DNA of 64,000 nucleotides from Streptomyces sp. NBC_00237 (GCF_026342435.1 NZ_JAPEMT010000001.1:1043993-1107992); one strand, 5' to 3'; shown: positions 46,490 through 55,076, counted from the first letter of the stretch. Program-made: numbers and translations. The notes: a model not told the origin generated them from the letters alone.

Positions 46490-46928
46490 GGTGGAGCTCC
46501 TGTCGGGACGCTTGGGGGGACGCTTCCCATCCTCACGTCGCTTTTACGTCCCGTAGTCACTCCGCACGGCGGTCCTGGGGCAGTCTCCGGTCTGACCCGT
46601 ACCCGCTTCCGTCCTACCTGAGTATGACGGCGACCCCGAGACCCGGACGGGCCCGGAGGAGCTGCGATCGAGGAGTGCCGGAGCTGTGCCAGACCTGAGG
46701 GGCGGAGGGTGCAACACGTGCACAAGAGGTCGAGTTTCCGTCATTCCCGTGCACGCTCCGACACCGGACGGAACGACTCCGTACCCGCTCCGGCATGTGT
46801 CGATGGCCTGTTCCCCGGACTGACGCTCCATCAAGCGCCCATAAAATCAGACAGCATTGGGTGGATGTGCCGCCGTTCGGGGGATGCCTGCGGATAGGCT
46901 CTGAGCCATTGTCGCGGCCCGCGCGCCT
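46490..46928. other. Gene-free interval between the ABC operon and bldA
   Basis: About 440 bp with no convincing reading frame: short ORFs here lack coding bias and ribosome sites. It must hold the promoter of the ABC operon (reading left) and that of the tRNA (reading right). A TAGGCT box at about 46894, some 30 bp before the tRNA, is a candidate -10; I found no matching -35. Confidence 0.5.
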
Positions 46929-47011
46929 GCCCGGATGGTGGAATGCAGACACGGCGAGCTTAAACCTCGCTGCCCCTCGGGGGCGTACCGGTTCGAGTCC
47001 GGTTCCGGGCA
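46929..47011 (+). tRNA. bldA: tRNA-Leu (anticodon UAA), bldA
   Basis: A full cloverleaf of 83 nt. Acceptor GCCCGGA with TCCGGGC and discriminator A; anticodon stem GCGAG/CTCGC with loop CTTAAAC, anticodon TAA at 46961-46963. The variable arm is long and class II (TGCCCCTCGGGGGCG) and the T arm is ACCGG/TTCGAGT/CCGGT. CCA is not encoded. This is the only tRNA that reads the rare UUA codon efficiently in Streptomyces; loss of bldA blocks aerial growth and many antibiotics. In the neighbouring genes I noticed no in-frame TTA codon by eye. Confidence 0.97.
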
Positions 47012-47167
47012 CATTCGCGTCCTTCACCACCCCTCGCGGGAACACCGCCCCCGGTTCTTTCGTTGACAACGATCGGGGAAAGATCCTCCTCTGGTACAGG
47101 GGTGGTTTCTTTGCTACCCCATTACTCTTGACAGCAAGGTCGCACTCGGTGGCCATGGAGGAGTGAG

Positions 47168-48052
47168 ATGAGGAGCAGCAACCCGGTCTTCTCGCGACGG
47201 GGGTTCAGCCGCGACAACGGCTCGGCGGGCTTCAACGCGCAGCAGCCGCAGGCCGGGGGCCCCGCCGTAGGCACCCAGGGCAACCCGTACGCCCAGGGGA
47301 ACCCGTACGCCCAGGACGCGACGAACCCGTACGCGACGAACCCGTACGCACAGCAGGACCAGTACGGCGCCCCGGTGGCCCCGCCGCGCGGCAGCGTCAT
47401 GACGATGGACGACGTCGTCACCCGTACGGCCATCACGCTCGGCCTCGTGGTCGGCGGCGCGGCAGTCGCCTGGATCACGAACATGGGCCTCGGCCTGGCC
47501 ATCGGCGCGGCGCTCGTCGCGATGGTGCTCGGCCTGATCCAGTCGTTCAAGCAGAAGCCGAACCCGGCGCTGATCCTGGCGTACGCGGGCTTCGAGGGCC
47601 TCTTCCTGGGCGCGCTCAGCAACTACGTCAACACGTTCATCGCGCCGGGTGCGGCGATGCAGGCGGTCCTGGGCACGATGGCGGTCTTCGTGACCATGCT
47701 CGTGCTCTACAAGACGCGCATCGTGCGCGTCACCGCCCGCTTCACCCGCTACCTGATGATCGCCGCGATCAGCTTCATGGTGCTCACCGCCGTGAACCTG
47801 CTGTTCATGGTCTTCGGCGGCGGTGACGGCCTCGGCTTCCGCAGCGGCGGCCTGGGCATCGTCTTCGGCATCGTCGGCGTCCTGCTCGGCGCCTTCTTCC
47901 TGGCGCTCGACTTCAAGCAGGTCGAGGACGGCATCGCCTACGGCGCGCCCCGCGAGGAGTCCTGGATGGCGGCCTTCGGCCTCACCATGACCCTGGTGTG
48001 GATCTACCTGGAGATGCTGCGTCTCGTCTCGATCCTGAGCGGCGACGACTAG
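47168..48052 (+). CDS. Bax inhibitor-1/YccA family membrane protein
   Basis: A 294-residue protein. The cytoplasmic N terminus of about 75 residues carries NPYAQ/NPYAT repeats (GNPYAQGNPYAQ) and Gln/Pro-rich sequence. Seven hydrophobic helices follow, with the BI-1 pattern: LAYAGFEGLFLGALSNYVN in the middle and FGLTMTLVWIYLEMLRLVSIL at the end. The family includes calcium-leak channels and stress proteins; the bacterial role is unclear. GGAGGAGTGAG precedes the ATG. A TTGACA box at 47063 is present, but I could not pair it with a good -10. A strong terminator follows the gene. Confidence 0.9.
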   Translation: MRSSNPVFSRRGFSRDNGSAGFNAQQPQAGGPAVGTQGNPYAQGNPYAQDATNPYATNPYAQQDQYGAPVAPPRGSVMTMDDVVTRTAITLGLVVGGAAVAWITNMGLGLAIGAALVAMVLGLIQSFKQKPNPALILAYAGFEGLFLGALSNYVNTFIAPGAAMQAVLGTMAVFVTMLVLYKTRIVRVTARFTRYLMIAAISFMVLTAVNLLFMVFGGGDGLGFRSGGLGIVFGIVGVLLGAFFLALDFKQVEDGIAYGAPREESWMAAFGLTMTLVWIYLEMLRLVSILSGDD

Positions 48053-48079
48053 ACGACCAGCACGACCGCACAGCGCGAG

Positions 48080-48121
48080 GAGAGGGCCCGCAGACCGTGG
48101 AAACGGTCTGCGGGCCCTCTC
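48080..48121. terminator. Bidirectional terminator after the Bax-inhibitor-like gene
   Basis: An 18-bp perfect stem: GAGAGGGCCCGCAGACCG (48080-48097), loop TGGAAA, CGGTCTGCGGGCCCTCTC (48104-48121). It lies between convergent genes. Confidence 0.92.
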
Positions 48122-48162
48122 GCGCAGTGGCGTGCGTGTGTGGGGGGCCGGGGGAGTAGGGG

Positions 48163-48393
48163 TCAGCGGAAGTAGCGGGCGGCGCGCCTCAGGTCGTACT
48201 CGTGGATGATCGCCTTGGCGTGCCCGTGGGCCAGGTTGTGCTCGCTGCGGAGCCAGCTCACCTTTTCCTCGAAGCGGAAGAGGGAGGGACCGTTCTCGAC
48301 GGTGCGCAGCCAGTCGGACACTTCACGACCGGTGCAGTGGGGGATGCGGGAGAGCAGGTTGCGATGGGTCTCTTCGGAGAAGACTTGGGACAT
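48163..48393 (-). CDS. DUF4287 domain protein
   Basis: A 76-residue protein of the DUF4287 family. It begins MSQVFSEETHRNLLSRIP, followed by TGREVSDWLRTVENGP and EEKVSWLRSEHNLAHGHAKAIIHEY, the family core. This DUF is common as a stand-alone small protein or fused to DUF5655. The HNLAHGHAKAIIHE part is likely to form a helical binding site. GGAGG lies 7 nt before the ATG. Function unknown. It is divergent from the small gene at 48496. Confidence 0.9.
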   Translation of the reverse strand: MSQVFSEETHRNLLSRIPHCTGREVSDWLRTVENGPSLFRFEEKVSWLRSEHNLAHGHAKAIIHEYDLRRAARYFR

Positions 48394-48458
48394 CGGCGCC
48401 TCCGGAAGGCTTTGCGCGGTGCTGGTCCTTCACTGCACCGTGCCTGAGTGTCGGCCCG

Positions 48459-48489
48459 TTGGCAACAGTGCGGGACGGGCGCGTAGGGT
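48459..48489 (+). promoter_or_regulatory. Promoter for a likely leaderless mRNA
   Basis: TTGGCA (48459-48464), a 19-bp spacer and TAGGGT (48484-48489). The next 6 nt lead straight to the GTG at 48496, so transcription should begin at or next to the start codon. No ribosome-binding site is present, which fits a leaderless transcript. Confidence 0.6.
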
Positions 48490-48495
48490 CGCGAT

Positions 48496-48807
48496 GTGCT
48501 GGATACGACCCCCCTGCTGACCGCCGTCGAGCGGCTCGCCGACCGCCTGCGGACCACCCCCGAGAGCCGGCTGCGGCGCGGTGCGGCGGCCGAGGGACTC
48601 GCGCTCGCCCGCGAACTCGCGCTGCGGGCACAGCGTCTGGAGTTCCCCGGACGCGAGCCGTACGAGCTGCCCGACGCGGGACTGTTCGCCGTCGCCGACC
48701 AAGTGGCCGTCGCCGGGCGGGACTTGGCGCTGGCCATGGGAACGGCCCCGTCCGGGGATCTGGACGAGGCCGTGGCGCTGGTGGAAGCGGCGGGCAAGAA
48801 GCTGTAG
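48496..48807 (+). CDS. Small helical protein of unknown function
   Basis: A 103-residue, Ala/Leu/Arg-rich, all-helical cytoplasmic protein (VERLADRLRTTPESRLRRGA, GLALARELALRAQRLEFPG, LFAVADQVAVAGRDLALAMG). I do not recognise a named family; similar short proteins are widespread in Streptomyces. The GTG start lies immediately after a -10 box, suggesting leaderless translation. It converges on the coiled-coil protein gene that ends at 48827. Confidence 0.78.
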   Translation: MLDTTPLLTAVERLADRLRTTPESRLRRGAAAEGLALARELALRAQRLEFPGREPYELPDAGLFAVADQVAVAGRDLALAMGTAPSGDLDEAVALVEAAGKKL

Positions 48808-48826
48808 GCCCCTGGGCCCGTAGCTC

Positions 48827-49789
48827 CTAGTCCGGGATCGACGCGATGACGCGGTCCGCCAGGATGTAGACGTTCTCGGTGCCGCAGGAGAAGGTCAGCG
48901 CGTACGCGCCGGAGATCCCCGAGCCGCCCAGCAGCACCGGCGTGTGGCCCGCCCGCAGCGCGTCGGCGAGCTGTTCCGCCGTCTCGCGGTGGCCGGGGGT
49001 CATGCACAGCGTCGTACCGTCCGCGAAGACGTACACGTCGAGGGTGCCCAGCGGGCCCGGACGGACGTCCGCCAGGGGGGCGCGGGCCGCCGCGAGGCCC
49101 TCCAGCCGGGACATCGTGAAGGCGTGGTCACCGGTCACGGGCGACGCCTGCACCGGTACGAAGTCGGGGTGCGAGGGGTGGCGGCGGCGGGCGGCGGCCA
49201 GCGCGGCCGGGTCCTCGTCCGGCTCGTCGTCGTCCTCCGCGTCCTCCGCGGCCTCGGCGAGCTCCTTGAGGTGCTCCTCCTCGGAGGTGCTGGTGTACGG
49301 GGACAGGTCGAACTCCTCGGCGAAGTTCAGCTCGCCCCTGGAGGTCGCCAGGAAGGCTTCCAGGTCGCCGTCCTTGAGCCCGGTGAAGTCGGAGGGCTGC
49401 GGCATGTAGTACGAGAGGGACTCCTGCTCGGCGCCGGTCAGGCCGCCCAGCAGCGACGGGGCGTCGGCCGCGTCGCGGGCCTCCTGCGCGGCCCAGAAGG
49501 CCCGCGCCTCGGCGAGTTCCCGTTCGCGCTCCTCGGCCAGGGCCTCGGTCACCGCGGCCCGTATCTCGGCGGCCGGGGTGAGGGCGGACGCGTCGCCCCG
49601 GGTCTGGTGGGGAAGGGCGGTCAGCGCCGCCTGCGCCCGCAGCTCCGCAGCCTCCGCGCGGTCGGCCGCCCGGTCGGCGCGCAGGGCGGTGACCTCCTGG
49701 CGGAGACCGCGCACGGTGTGCAGGGCGGCGCCGCCGACGGCCGCCGTGGCAGCGGTGGCGAGCAGCAGGGCGAAGGACATGGCGCTCAC
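48827..49789 (-). CDS. Membrane-anchored coiled-coil protein of unknown function
   Basis: A 320-residue protein. An N-terminal hydrophobic helix (about 4-22, MSFALLLATAATAAVGGAA) is followed by an Ala/Glu/Arg-rich coiled coil (about 25-105, VTALRADRAADRAEAAELRA). An acidic stretch follows (EAAEDAEDDDEPDEDP near 190), and then a globular C-terminal domain with DVYVFADGTTLCMTPG and TFSCGTENVYILADRVIASIP. The GTG at 49789 has AGGAG 7 nt upstream. I know no function for it; the layout suggests a peripheral scaffold held at the membrane. Confidence 0.8.
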   Translation of the reverse strand: MSAMSFALLLATAATAAVGGAALHTVRGLRQEVTALRADRAADRAEAAELRAQAALTALPHQTRGDASALTPAAEIRAAVTEALAEERERELAEARAFWAAQEARDAADAPSLLGGLTGAEQESLSYYMPQPSDFTGLKDGDLEAFLATSRGELNFAEEFDLSPYTSTSEEEHLKELAEAAEDAEDDDEPDEDPAALAAARRRHPSHPDFVPVQASPVTGDHAFTMSRLEGLAAARAPLADVRPGPLGTLDVYVFADGTTLCMTPGHRETAEQLADALRAGHTPVLLGGSGISGAYALTFSCGTENVYILADRVIASIPD

Positions 49790-50197
49790 GTGCGTACTCC
49801 TGAATTCATTGCGATCCCCTGGGCGGAACTCCGGGCTGACCCCGGATCTGACCCCGGCCGACATCGGTCCCCCGACCGATCCCCCGAACTTCCTACATCA
49901 GCTTCCCGTGTGCATTCGCTCGCTGTCAGTGCATAACGTCACGAATCGGACAGGTCTTTGGTCCTGCTGATCCGTCCGCGCCTGCTGTGACCTGCGTGTT
50001 TCCGCCTCCCCCTGGAGACAGGTCACATCCTGGGGGAGATTGGGTCACGACTGGGACGCGAAGCGAGTGGAGGGGCGCGCGGGGGATGCGCGCCGCTCCG
50101 GAAGCGCTCAGTCGATTGTGCGCTCCGGGGCGGGCGCGCGCTCGGTGATCACGGTGTTTCGTGAGCTGTTCCACACCGGGCCGGTCGCGGGTACGGG
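49790..50197. other. Gene-free interval with an inverted repeat
   Basis: About 410 bp without a credible gene. It holds the promoter of the coiled-coil gene and an inverted repeat TGTGACCTG (49986-49994) with CAGGTCACA (50019-50027), separated by 24 bp, which may be an operator or a weak hairpin. Base use is a little less G+C-rich around 49.80-50.05 kb. Confidence 0.5.
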
Positions 50198-50227
50198 GAT
50201 GCCCCGGCTCTTGCGGGCCGGGGCATC
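50198..50227 (-). terminator. Terminator hairpin for the thiolase gene
   Basis: GATGCCCCGGC (50198-50208) and GCCGGGGCATC (50217-50227), an 11-bp perfect stem with 8-nt loop, about 20 bp past the thiolase stop on the minus strand. Confidence 0.8.
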
Positions 50228-50245
50228 GGTGTTCTCGTACGGGTG

Positions 50246-51466
50246 TCAGCTCAGGCGCTCGATGACCATGGCCATGCCCTGGCCGCCGCCGACGCACATG
50301 GTCTCCAGGCCGAACTGCTTGTCGTGGAACTGGAGGCTGTTGATGAGGGTGCCCGTGATGCGCGCGCCCGTCATGCCGAAGGGGTGCCCGACGGCGATCG
50401 CGCCACCGTTCACGTTCACCTTGTCCAGGTCGATCCCGAGGTCCTGGTAGGACGGGATCACCTGGGCGGCGAAGGCTTCGTTGATCTCCGCGAGGTCGAT
50501 GTCGCCGATGCTCAGCCCGGCGCGCTTCAGCGCCTGCTTGCTGGCCTCGACCGGTCCGTACCCCATGATCTCGGGCGAGAGCCCGGAGACGCCGGTCGAG
50601 ACGATCCGCGCGAGCGGGGTGAGGCCCAGCTCGGCGGCCTTCGTGTCGGACATGATCACGAGGGCGGCGGCGCCGTCGTTGAGCGGGCAGCAGTTGCCGG
50701 CGGTGACGAGCCCGTCGGGCCGGAAGACGGGCTTGAGGCCCTGGACGCCCTCCACGGTGACCCCGGCGCGCGGCCCGTCGTCCTTGCTGACGACGGTCCC
50801 GTCCGGGGTGGTCACCGGGGTGATCTCCCGCTCCCAGAAACCGTTCTTGATGGCCTGCTCGGCGAGGTTCTGCGAACGTACGCCGAACTCGTCCATCTCC
50901 TGGCGGCTGATGCCCTTCAGGCGGGCCAGGTTCTCGGCCGTCTGTCCCATCGAGATGTACGCGTCCGGTACGAGGCCGTCCTCGCGGGGGTCGTGCCAGT
51001 CGGCGCCCGCCTGCTCGGCGCGGGCCGCGGTACGGGCCTCGGCCTCGGCGAAGAGGGGGTTGTGGGTGTCGGGCCAGGAGTCCGAGTTCCCCTTGGCGAA
51101 CCGCGAGACCATCTCGACGCCCGCCGAGATGAACACGTCGCCCTCGCCCGCCTTGATGGCGTGCAGGGCCATGCGGGAGGTCTGGAGGGAGGAGGAGCAG
51201 TAGCGGGTGACCGTACAGCCCGGGAGGTGGTCCATCCCCATCTGTACGGCGACGATGCGGCCCAGGTTGTTGCCCTGCTCGCCGCCCGGGAGGCCGCAGC
51301 CGAGCATGAGGTCGTCGATGTCGCGGGGGTCGAGCTCGGGGACCTTGGCGAGGGCGGTCTGGATGATGGTCGCGGTGAGGTCGTCGGCGCGCAGGTCCTT
51401 CAGGGAGCCCTTGAAGGCGCGGCCGATGGGGGAGCGGGCGGTCGAGACGATGACGGCTTCGGGCAT
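50246..51466 (-). CDS. Acetyl-CoA C-acyltransferase (thiolase)
   Basis: A 406-residue thiolase. Nucleophile Cys90 in TVTRYCSSSLQT, the covering NEAFAAQV motif, His361 in GHPFGMTGAR and the second acid/base Cys391 in ETMCVGGGQG, so the catalytic set is complete. It catalyses thiolytic cleavage of 3-ketoacyl-CoA (beta-oxidation) or condensation of two acetyl-CoA. The closest pattern is the acetyl-CoA acetyltransferase/FadA type. AGGAG lies 6 nt before the ATG. Single-gene unit with its own terminator. Confidence 0.94.
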   Translation of the reverse strand: MPEAVIVSTARSPIGRAFKGSLKDLRADDLTATIIQTALAKVPELDPRDIDDLMLGCGLPGGEQGNNLGRIVAVQMGMDHLPGCTVTRYCSSSLQTSRMALHAIKAGEGDVFISAGVEMVSRFAKGNSDSWPDTHNPLFAEAEARTAARAEQAGADWHDPREDGLVPDAYISMGQTAENLARLKGISRQEMDEFGVRSQNLAEQAIKNGFWEREITPVTTPDGTVVSKDDGPRAGVTVEGVQGLKPVFRPDGLVTAGNCCPLNDGAAALVIMSDTKAAELGLTPLARIVSTGVSGLSPEIMGYGPVEASKQALKRAGLSIGDIDLAEINEAFAAQVIPSYQDLGIDLDKVNVNGGAIAVGHPFGMTGARITGTLINSLQFHDKQFGLETMCVGGGQGMAMVIERLS

Positions 51467-51653
51467 CGGGGCTCCTGGATCTGGGCGGTGCGGGCGAAGG
51501 GGGCGGACCCCGCCCGAAGTTACCGGTACGTACTGGGTCGGGTCACCCGGTGGGCGGTGTGACACGGACCGCACTTCTAAGCGAGCGCTCAGCGGATTGA
51601 GCCCGTCCGGCGCTTGAGGACGCGCGGGCGCTCCCTGCCCTCCGTGCCCCGTT

Positions 51654-51921
51654 AGGGGCGCGGGGAACTGCGCGACCAGCCACCCACCCAGCCGCGCGGC
51701 CGAGCGCTTTAGGTGGAGGGGCGGGACTGGGGCAGCGCCGCAGGCACCAGGGTGGGGCGCACCCGTCGGCTGAGGCCGGGCAGACGGCACCAGGGTGGGG
51801 CGCACCCGTCGGCGGAGGCAAAAGCGGGCGGCACCAGGGCGGGCCCGGAGCGAGAGGGGCCGCCCCCTTGCCCGCCCGTTCCGCCCCCGGGGGGCGGCCC
51901 CGCCGCCCAAGGGGGCTGGGC
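51654..51921 (+). repeat. Dispersed G+C-rich repeat, copy C
   Basis: A nearly full-length copy in direct orientation, close to identical to that at 59269-59534. It begins AGGGGCGCGGGGAACTGCGC and ends with CCGCCCAAGGGGGCTGGGC. The last 30 bp unit is repeated again to 51950. From 51960 to 52077 a further set of about 45-bp units with GAGGAGGCGAGGAAGGCGGG repeats up to the stop of the SGNH gene. The whole gap 51467-52077 has no gene. Confidence 0.88.
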
Positions 51922-52077
51922 AAAGGCCCCGCCGCCCAAGGGGGCTGGGCGGAAGCGGAGAGGGGCAGGCCCGCCGCCCGAGGAGGCGAGGAAGGCGGGG
52001 GCGGAGAGGGGCTGGCCCGTCGTCCGAGGAGGCGAGGAAGGCGGGGGCGGAGAGGGGCTGGCCCGTCGTCCGAGGGG

Positions 52078-53085
52078 CTAGCCCGCTGTGCTGGGGGCGT
52101 GGGCCGGGTCCGGGGCGGCCGGAATGCGCCGGCGGCGGCGGTGCTTGAGGAGGGCCCAGGGCCCGCGCGCGCCCGTGACCTCCGTCCCCGCCTCGGCAGC
52201 CGCCCTCGTCGCCGCCCGCGCGACCGGCAGCATCGACTCGTCCCGCGCGCCGTCGAGCCGGTCGGATTCCGGCCAGAGTCCGAGCGCCGCACACAGGGTG
52301 GGGAGCACGGCCATGGCGGCCGTCGAGTAGCCCTCCGCCGAGGGGTGGTAGTTGTCCGGCCCGAACAGCTCCCTCGGATTCGCCGCGAACTCGGGCCCGA
52401 GCAGATCCCCGAGCGACACCGTCCGTCCGCCCTGCTCCACCACCCCGATGGTCTGCGCCGCCGCCAGCTGCCGCGAGACGCGCCGCGCGAGCCACCGCAG
52501 CGGCTGGTAGACGGGCTCGATCGTCCCGAGGTCGGGACACGTCCCCACCACCACCTCCGCCCCGGCCGTCCGCAGCCTCCGTACCGCCGTGGCCAGATGG
52601 CGCACCGACTGGGTGGGGGGCATCCGGTGCGTCACGTCGTTCGCGCCGATCATGATCACGCACACGTCCGGCGGACGGATCGGATCCCGTACCAACAGGG
52701 ACACCTGACGGTCGAGGTCGTCCGACATGGCCCCGGGAAGGGCGACGTTCCGCAACTCCACCGGCCGCTCCGCCACCGCCGCGAGCCCCGACGCGAGCAG
52801 CGCCCCCGGGGTGTGCCCGGCCCGCCTGACTCCCTGCCCCGCCGCGGTGGAGTCCCCGAGCACGCCCAGCCGCAGCGCCGGAAGCCCGCAACGGTCCGCG
52901 AAGGCCGTCCCGTAGAGCCCGTCCGCGGGCGGGGCGATCGGGGCCACCGCGCCCCCCACCGCCCGTTTCGCCAGCTGAACCTCCGCCAGCACCAGTCCCA
53001 CCGTCGCGACACCGACCAGCCCGATACCACCGCCGCCGTACGCCGCGCCCGCAGCGATCCGCCGTGCCACCCTCGCCCTCGACAC
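52078..53085 (-). CDS. Membrane-anchored SGNH/GDSL hydrolase
   Basis: About 335 residues. An N-terminal helix (AAYGGGGIGLVGVATVGLVLAE) anchors or exports the protein. The SGNH fold has block I LGVLGDSTAAGQG (Ser about 79), block III IGANDVTH and block V DNYHPSAEGY with the catalytic Asp/His. It is a serine esterase or lipase of unknown substrate. Basic, Pro-rich C-terminal tail. The start is uncertain: I use the GTG at 53085 after GAGGAGGTGG; the frame stays open to an ATG at 53160. It is divergent from the cystathionine beta-synthase gene. Confidence 0.85.
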   Translation of the reverse strand: MSRARVARRIAAGAAYGGGGIGLVGVATVGLVLAEVQLAKRAVGGAVAPIAPPADGLYGTAFADRCGLPALRLGVLGDSTAAGQGVRRAGHTPGALLASGLAAVAERPVELRNVALPGAMSDDLDRQVSLLVRDPIRPPDVCVIMIGANDVTHRMPPTQSVRHLATAVRRLRTAGAEVVVGTCPDLGTIEPVYQPLRWLARRVSRQLAAAQTIGVVEQGGRTVSLGDLLGPEFAANPRELFGPDNYHPSAEGYSTAAMAVLPTLCAALGLWPESDRLDGARDESMLPVARAATRAAAEAGTEVTGARGPWALLKHRRRRRIPAAPDPAHAPSTAG

Positions 53086-53281
53086 AGTCGCAGCCACCTC
53101 CTCGAAGAGCCATGCGCAGGAAGTTCCATGGAACATCCGTACGGAAAGCAGTCCGTACATCTCCTAACTGCCCGGTAACGGGTGCTGCTCAATCTCCGCC
53201 ACCGGTTAATACGGGGAGTGGAGCAGTGCCCCGGCCCGGGCCTACTGTGGGCCGCACCATCACGGAAACCCCGGAGAAGAC

Positions 53282-54679
53282 GTGCGATTTCACGACTCGA
53301 TGATCAGCCTCGTCGGCAACACCCCGCTGGTGAAGCTGAACAGAGTGACCGAAGGCATTCAGGCGACCGTCCTCGCGAAGGTCGAGTACTTCAACCCCGG
53401 CGGGTCCGTGAAGGACCGGATCGCCGTGCGCATGATCGAGGCCGCCGAGCAGAGCGGCGCGCTGCAGCCCGGCGGCACCATCGTCGAGCCGACCTCCGGC
53501 AACACCGGAGTCGGCCTGGCGATCGTGGCCCAGCAGAAGGGCTACAAGTGCATCTTCGTCTGCCCTGACAAGGTGTCGATGGACAAGATCAACGTCCTGC
53601 GGGCGTACGGCGCCGAGGTCGTGGTCTGCCCCACGGCCGTCGACCCCGACCACCCGGACTCGTACTACAACGTCTCCGACCGCCTGGTCCGCGAGACGCC
53701 CGGCGCGTGGAAGCCCGACCAGTACAGCAACCCCAACAACCCGCGCTCGCACTACGAGACGACCGGCCCCGAGCTCTGGGAGCAGACGGACGGGAAGATC
53801 ACCCACTTCGTCGCGGGCGTCGGCACGGGCGGCACGATCTCCGGCACCGGCCGCTACCTCAAGGAGATCAGCGAGGGCCGCGTCACCGTCGTCGGCGCCG
53901 ACCCCGAGGGCTCGGTCTACTCCGGCGGCTCGGGCCGCCCGTACCTCGTGGAGGGCGTCGGCGAGGACTTCTGGCCGACCGCGTACGACAAGAGCGTCAC
54001 GGACGAGATCGTCGCGGTCTCCGACAAGGACTCCTTCCAGATGACCCGCCGCCTCGCCAAGGAGGAGGGCCTCCTGGTCGGCGGCTCCTGCGGCATGGCG
54101 GTCGTGGGCGCGCTGCGGGTGGCGGAACGCCTGGGCCCCGACGACGTGGTCGTCGTCCTCCTGCCGGACAGCGGGCGGGGCTACATGAGCAAGATCTTCA
54201 GCGACGAGTGGATGGCTTCGTACGGCTTCCTCGACGACGGCGACCACCCCGCCCGGGTGGGCGACGTCCTGCGGCACAAGGAGGGCGGCGCGATTCCCCA
54301 CCTCGTCCACATGCACCCCGAGGAGACCGTCGGCGAGGCCATCGAGGTGCTCCGGGAGTACGGCGTCTCGCAGATGCCGATCGTGAAGCCGGGCGCGGGC
54401 CACCCGGACGTGATGGCCGCCGAGGTCATCGGTTCGGTCGTGGAGCGCGAGCTGCTGGACGCCCTGTTCGCCCAGCGGGCCTCGCTGACGGACCCGCTGG
54501 AGAAGCACATGTCGTCGCCGCTCCCGCAGGTCGGCTCGGGCGAGCCGGTCGAGGACCTGATGAGCATCCTCGGCGGCAAGGGCGGCGCGGACGCCGCGAT
54601 CGTCCTGGTCGAGGGCAAGCCGACGGGCGTGGTGAGCAGGCAGGACCTGCTGGCCTACCTGGCGCGCCCGGAGCAGTGA
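53282..54679 (+). CDS. Cystathionine beta-synthase
   Basis: A 465-residue PLP enzyme. PLP Lys44 in NPGGSVKDR, phosphate/substrate loop TSGNTG (71-76), and GTGGTISGTG at about 181-190, typical of fold type II. The catalytic domain (1-320) is followed by two CBS domains (about 335-460), with HPEETVGEAIEVLREYGVSQ and EGKPTGVVSRQDLLAYL. It condenses serine and homocysteine to cystathionine in transsulfuration; CBS domains may sense adenosyl ligands. A GTG start follows CCGGAGAAG. A possible -10 TACTGT lies at 53243-53248. The first annotation choice for such genes is often cysteine synthase; the CBS pair favours cystathionine beta-synthase. Confidence 0.93.
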   Translation: MRFHDSMISLVGNTPLVKLNRVTEGIQATVLAKVEYFNPGGSVKDRIAVRMIEAAEQSGALQPGGTIVEPTSGNTGVGLAIVAQQKGYKCIFVCPDKVSMDKINVLRAYGAEVVVCPTAVDPDHPDSYYNVSDRLVRETPGAWKPDQYSNPNNPRSHYETTGPELWEQTDGKITHFVAGVGTGGTISGTGRYLKEISEGRVTVVGADPEGSVYSGGSGRPYLVEGVGEDFWPTAYDKSVTDEIVAVSDKDSFQMTRRLAKEEGLLVGGSCGMAVVGALRVAERLGPDDVVVVLLPDSGRGYMSKIFSDEWMASYGFLDDGDHPARVGDVLRHKEGGAIPHLVHMHPEETVGEAIEVLREYGVSQMPIVKPGAGHPDVMAAEVIGSVVERELLDALFAQRASLTDPLEKHMSSPLPQVGSGEPVEDLMSILGGKGGADAAIVLVEGKPTGVVSRQDLLAYLARPEQ

Positions 54680-55076
54680 GCGGCTGATCCGTCAGCGGTG
54701 AGCGACTGACCCCGTCCGGCCGGGCCCGCCCCGTCCGGCCGGGGCAGCCGCGGCCGGATGGGTCAGCCGCGTCCGGCGGTTCGGCCGGGATCCGGTCCGC
54801 CGTGGTGGACGCGGGGGCTTCGCCCAAACGGTACGCGCGCGACACGTTGCCGCAGCACCTGCTTAACACGGCCCCGGCACAGTGGTGTTCGTCGGCGTCA
54901 CGGACAACCGGAGCGGCTCCCGGACCTCCGCGGACGTCTTGGACACGGGCACCGGCCCTGACCCGGACCGTGTCCCGCGCGGGGACCGTCGTCGTCCCGC
55001 CCCCCGGGCAGCCGGGGGTGCGGCGGTCCCCGCGTCCGTACGTTCCCGGCGCCTCGGCGGGTGACGTTCCCGTGCG
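54680..55076. other. Gene-free interval with direct repeats
   Basis: About 400 bp. It starts with two CCCCGTCCGGCCGGG units (about 54.71-54.75 kb) that can form hairpins and probably terminate the cystathionine beta-synthase transcript. Short ORFs (for example 54882-55064) lack ribosome sites and consistent codon bias, so I call no gene. Confidence 0.5.

Noticed and set aside
41678..46621. A 1647-codon plus-strand ORF over the PLD-like and ABC genes
   Set aside because: Shadow of genuine genes on both strands; no domain or ribosome site.
46709..46897. Small ORF upstream of bldA
   Set aside because: No ribosome site, weak codon bias, and it ends near the tRNA promoter region.
47063..47110. 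Promoter with TTGACA for the Bax-inhibitor-like gene
   Set aside because: No acceptable -10 at 16-19 bp, so I did not list it as a feature.
54882..55064. A 60-codon ORF after cystathionine beta-synthase
   Set aside because: Arg/Pro-rich product without a ribosome site, in a repeat-containing gap.
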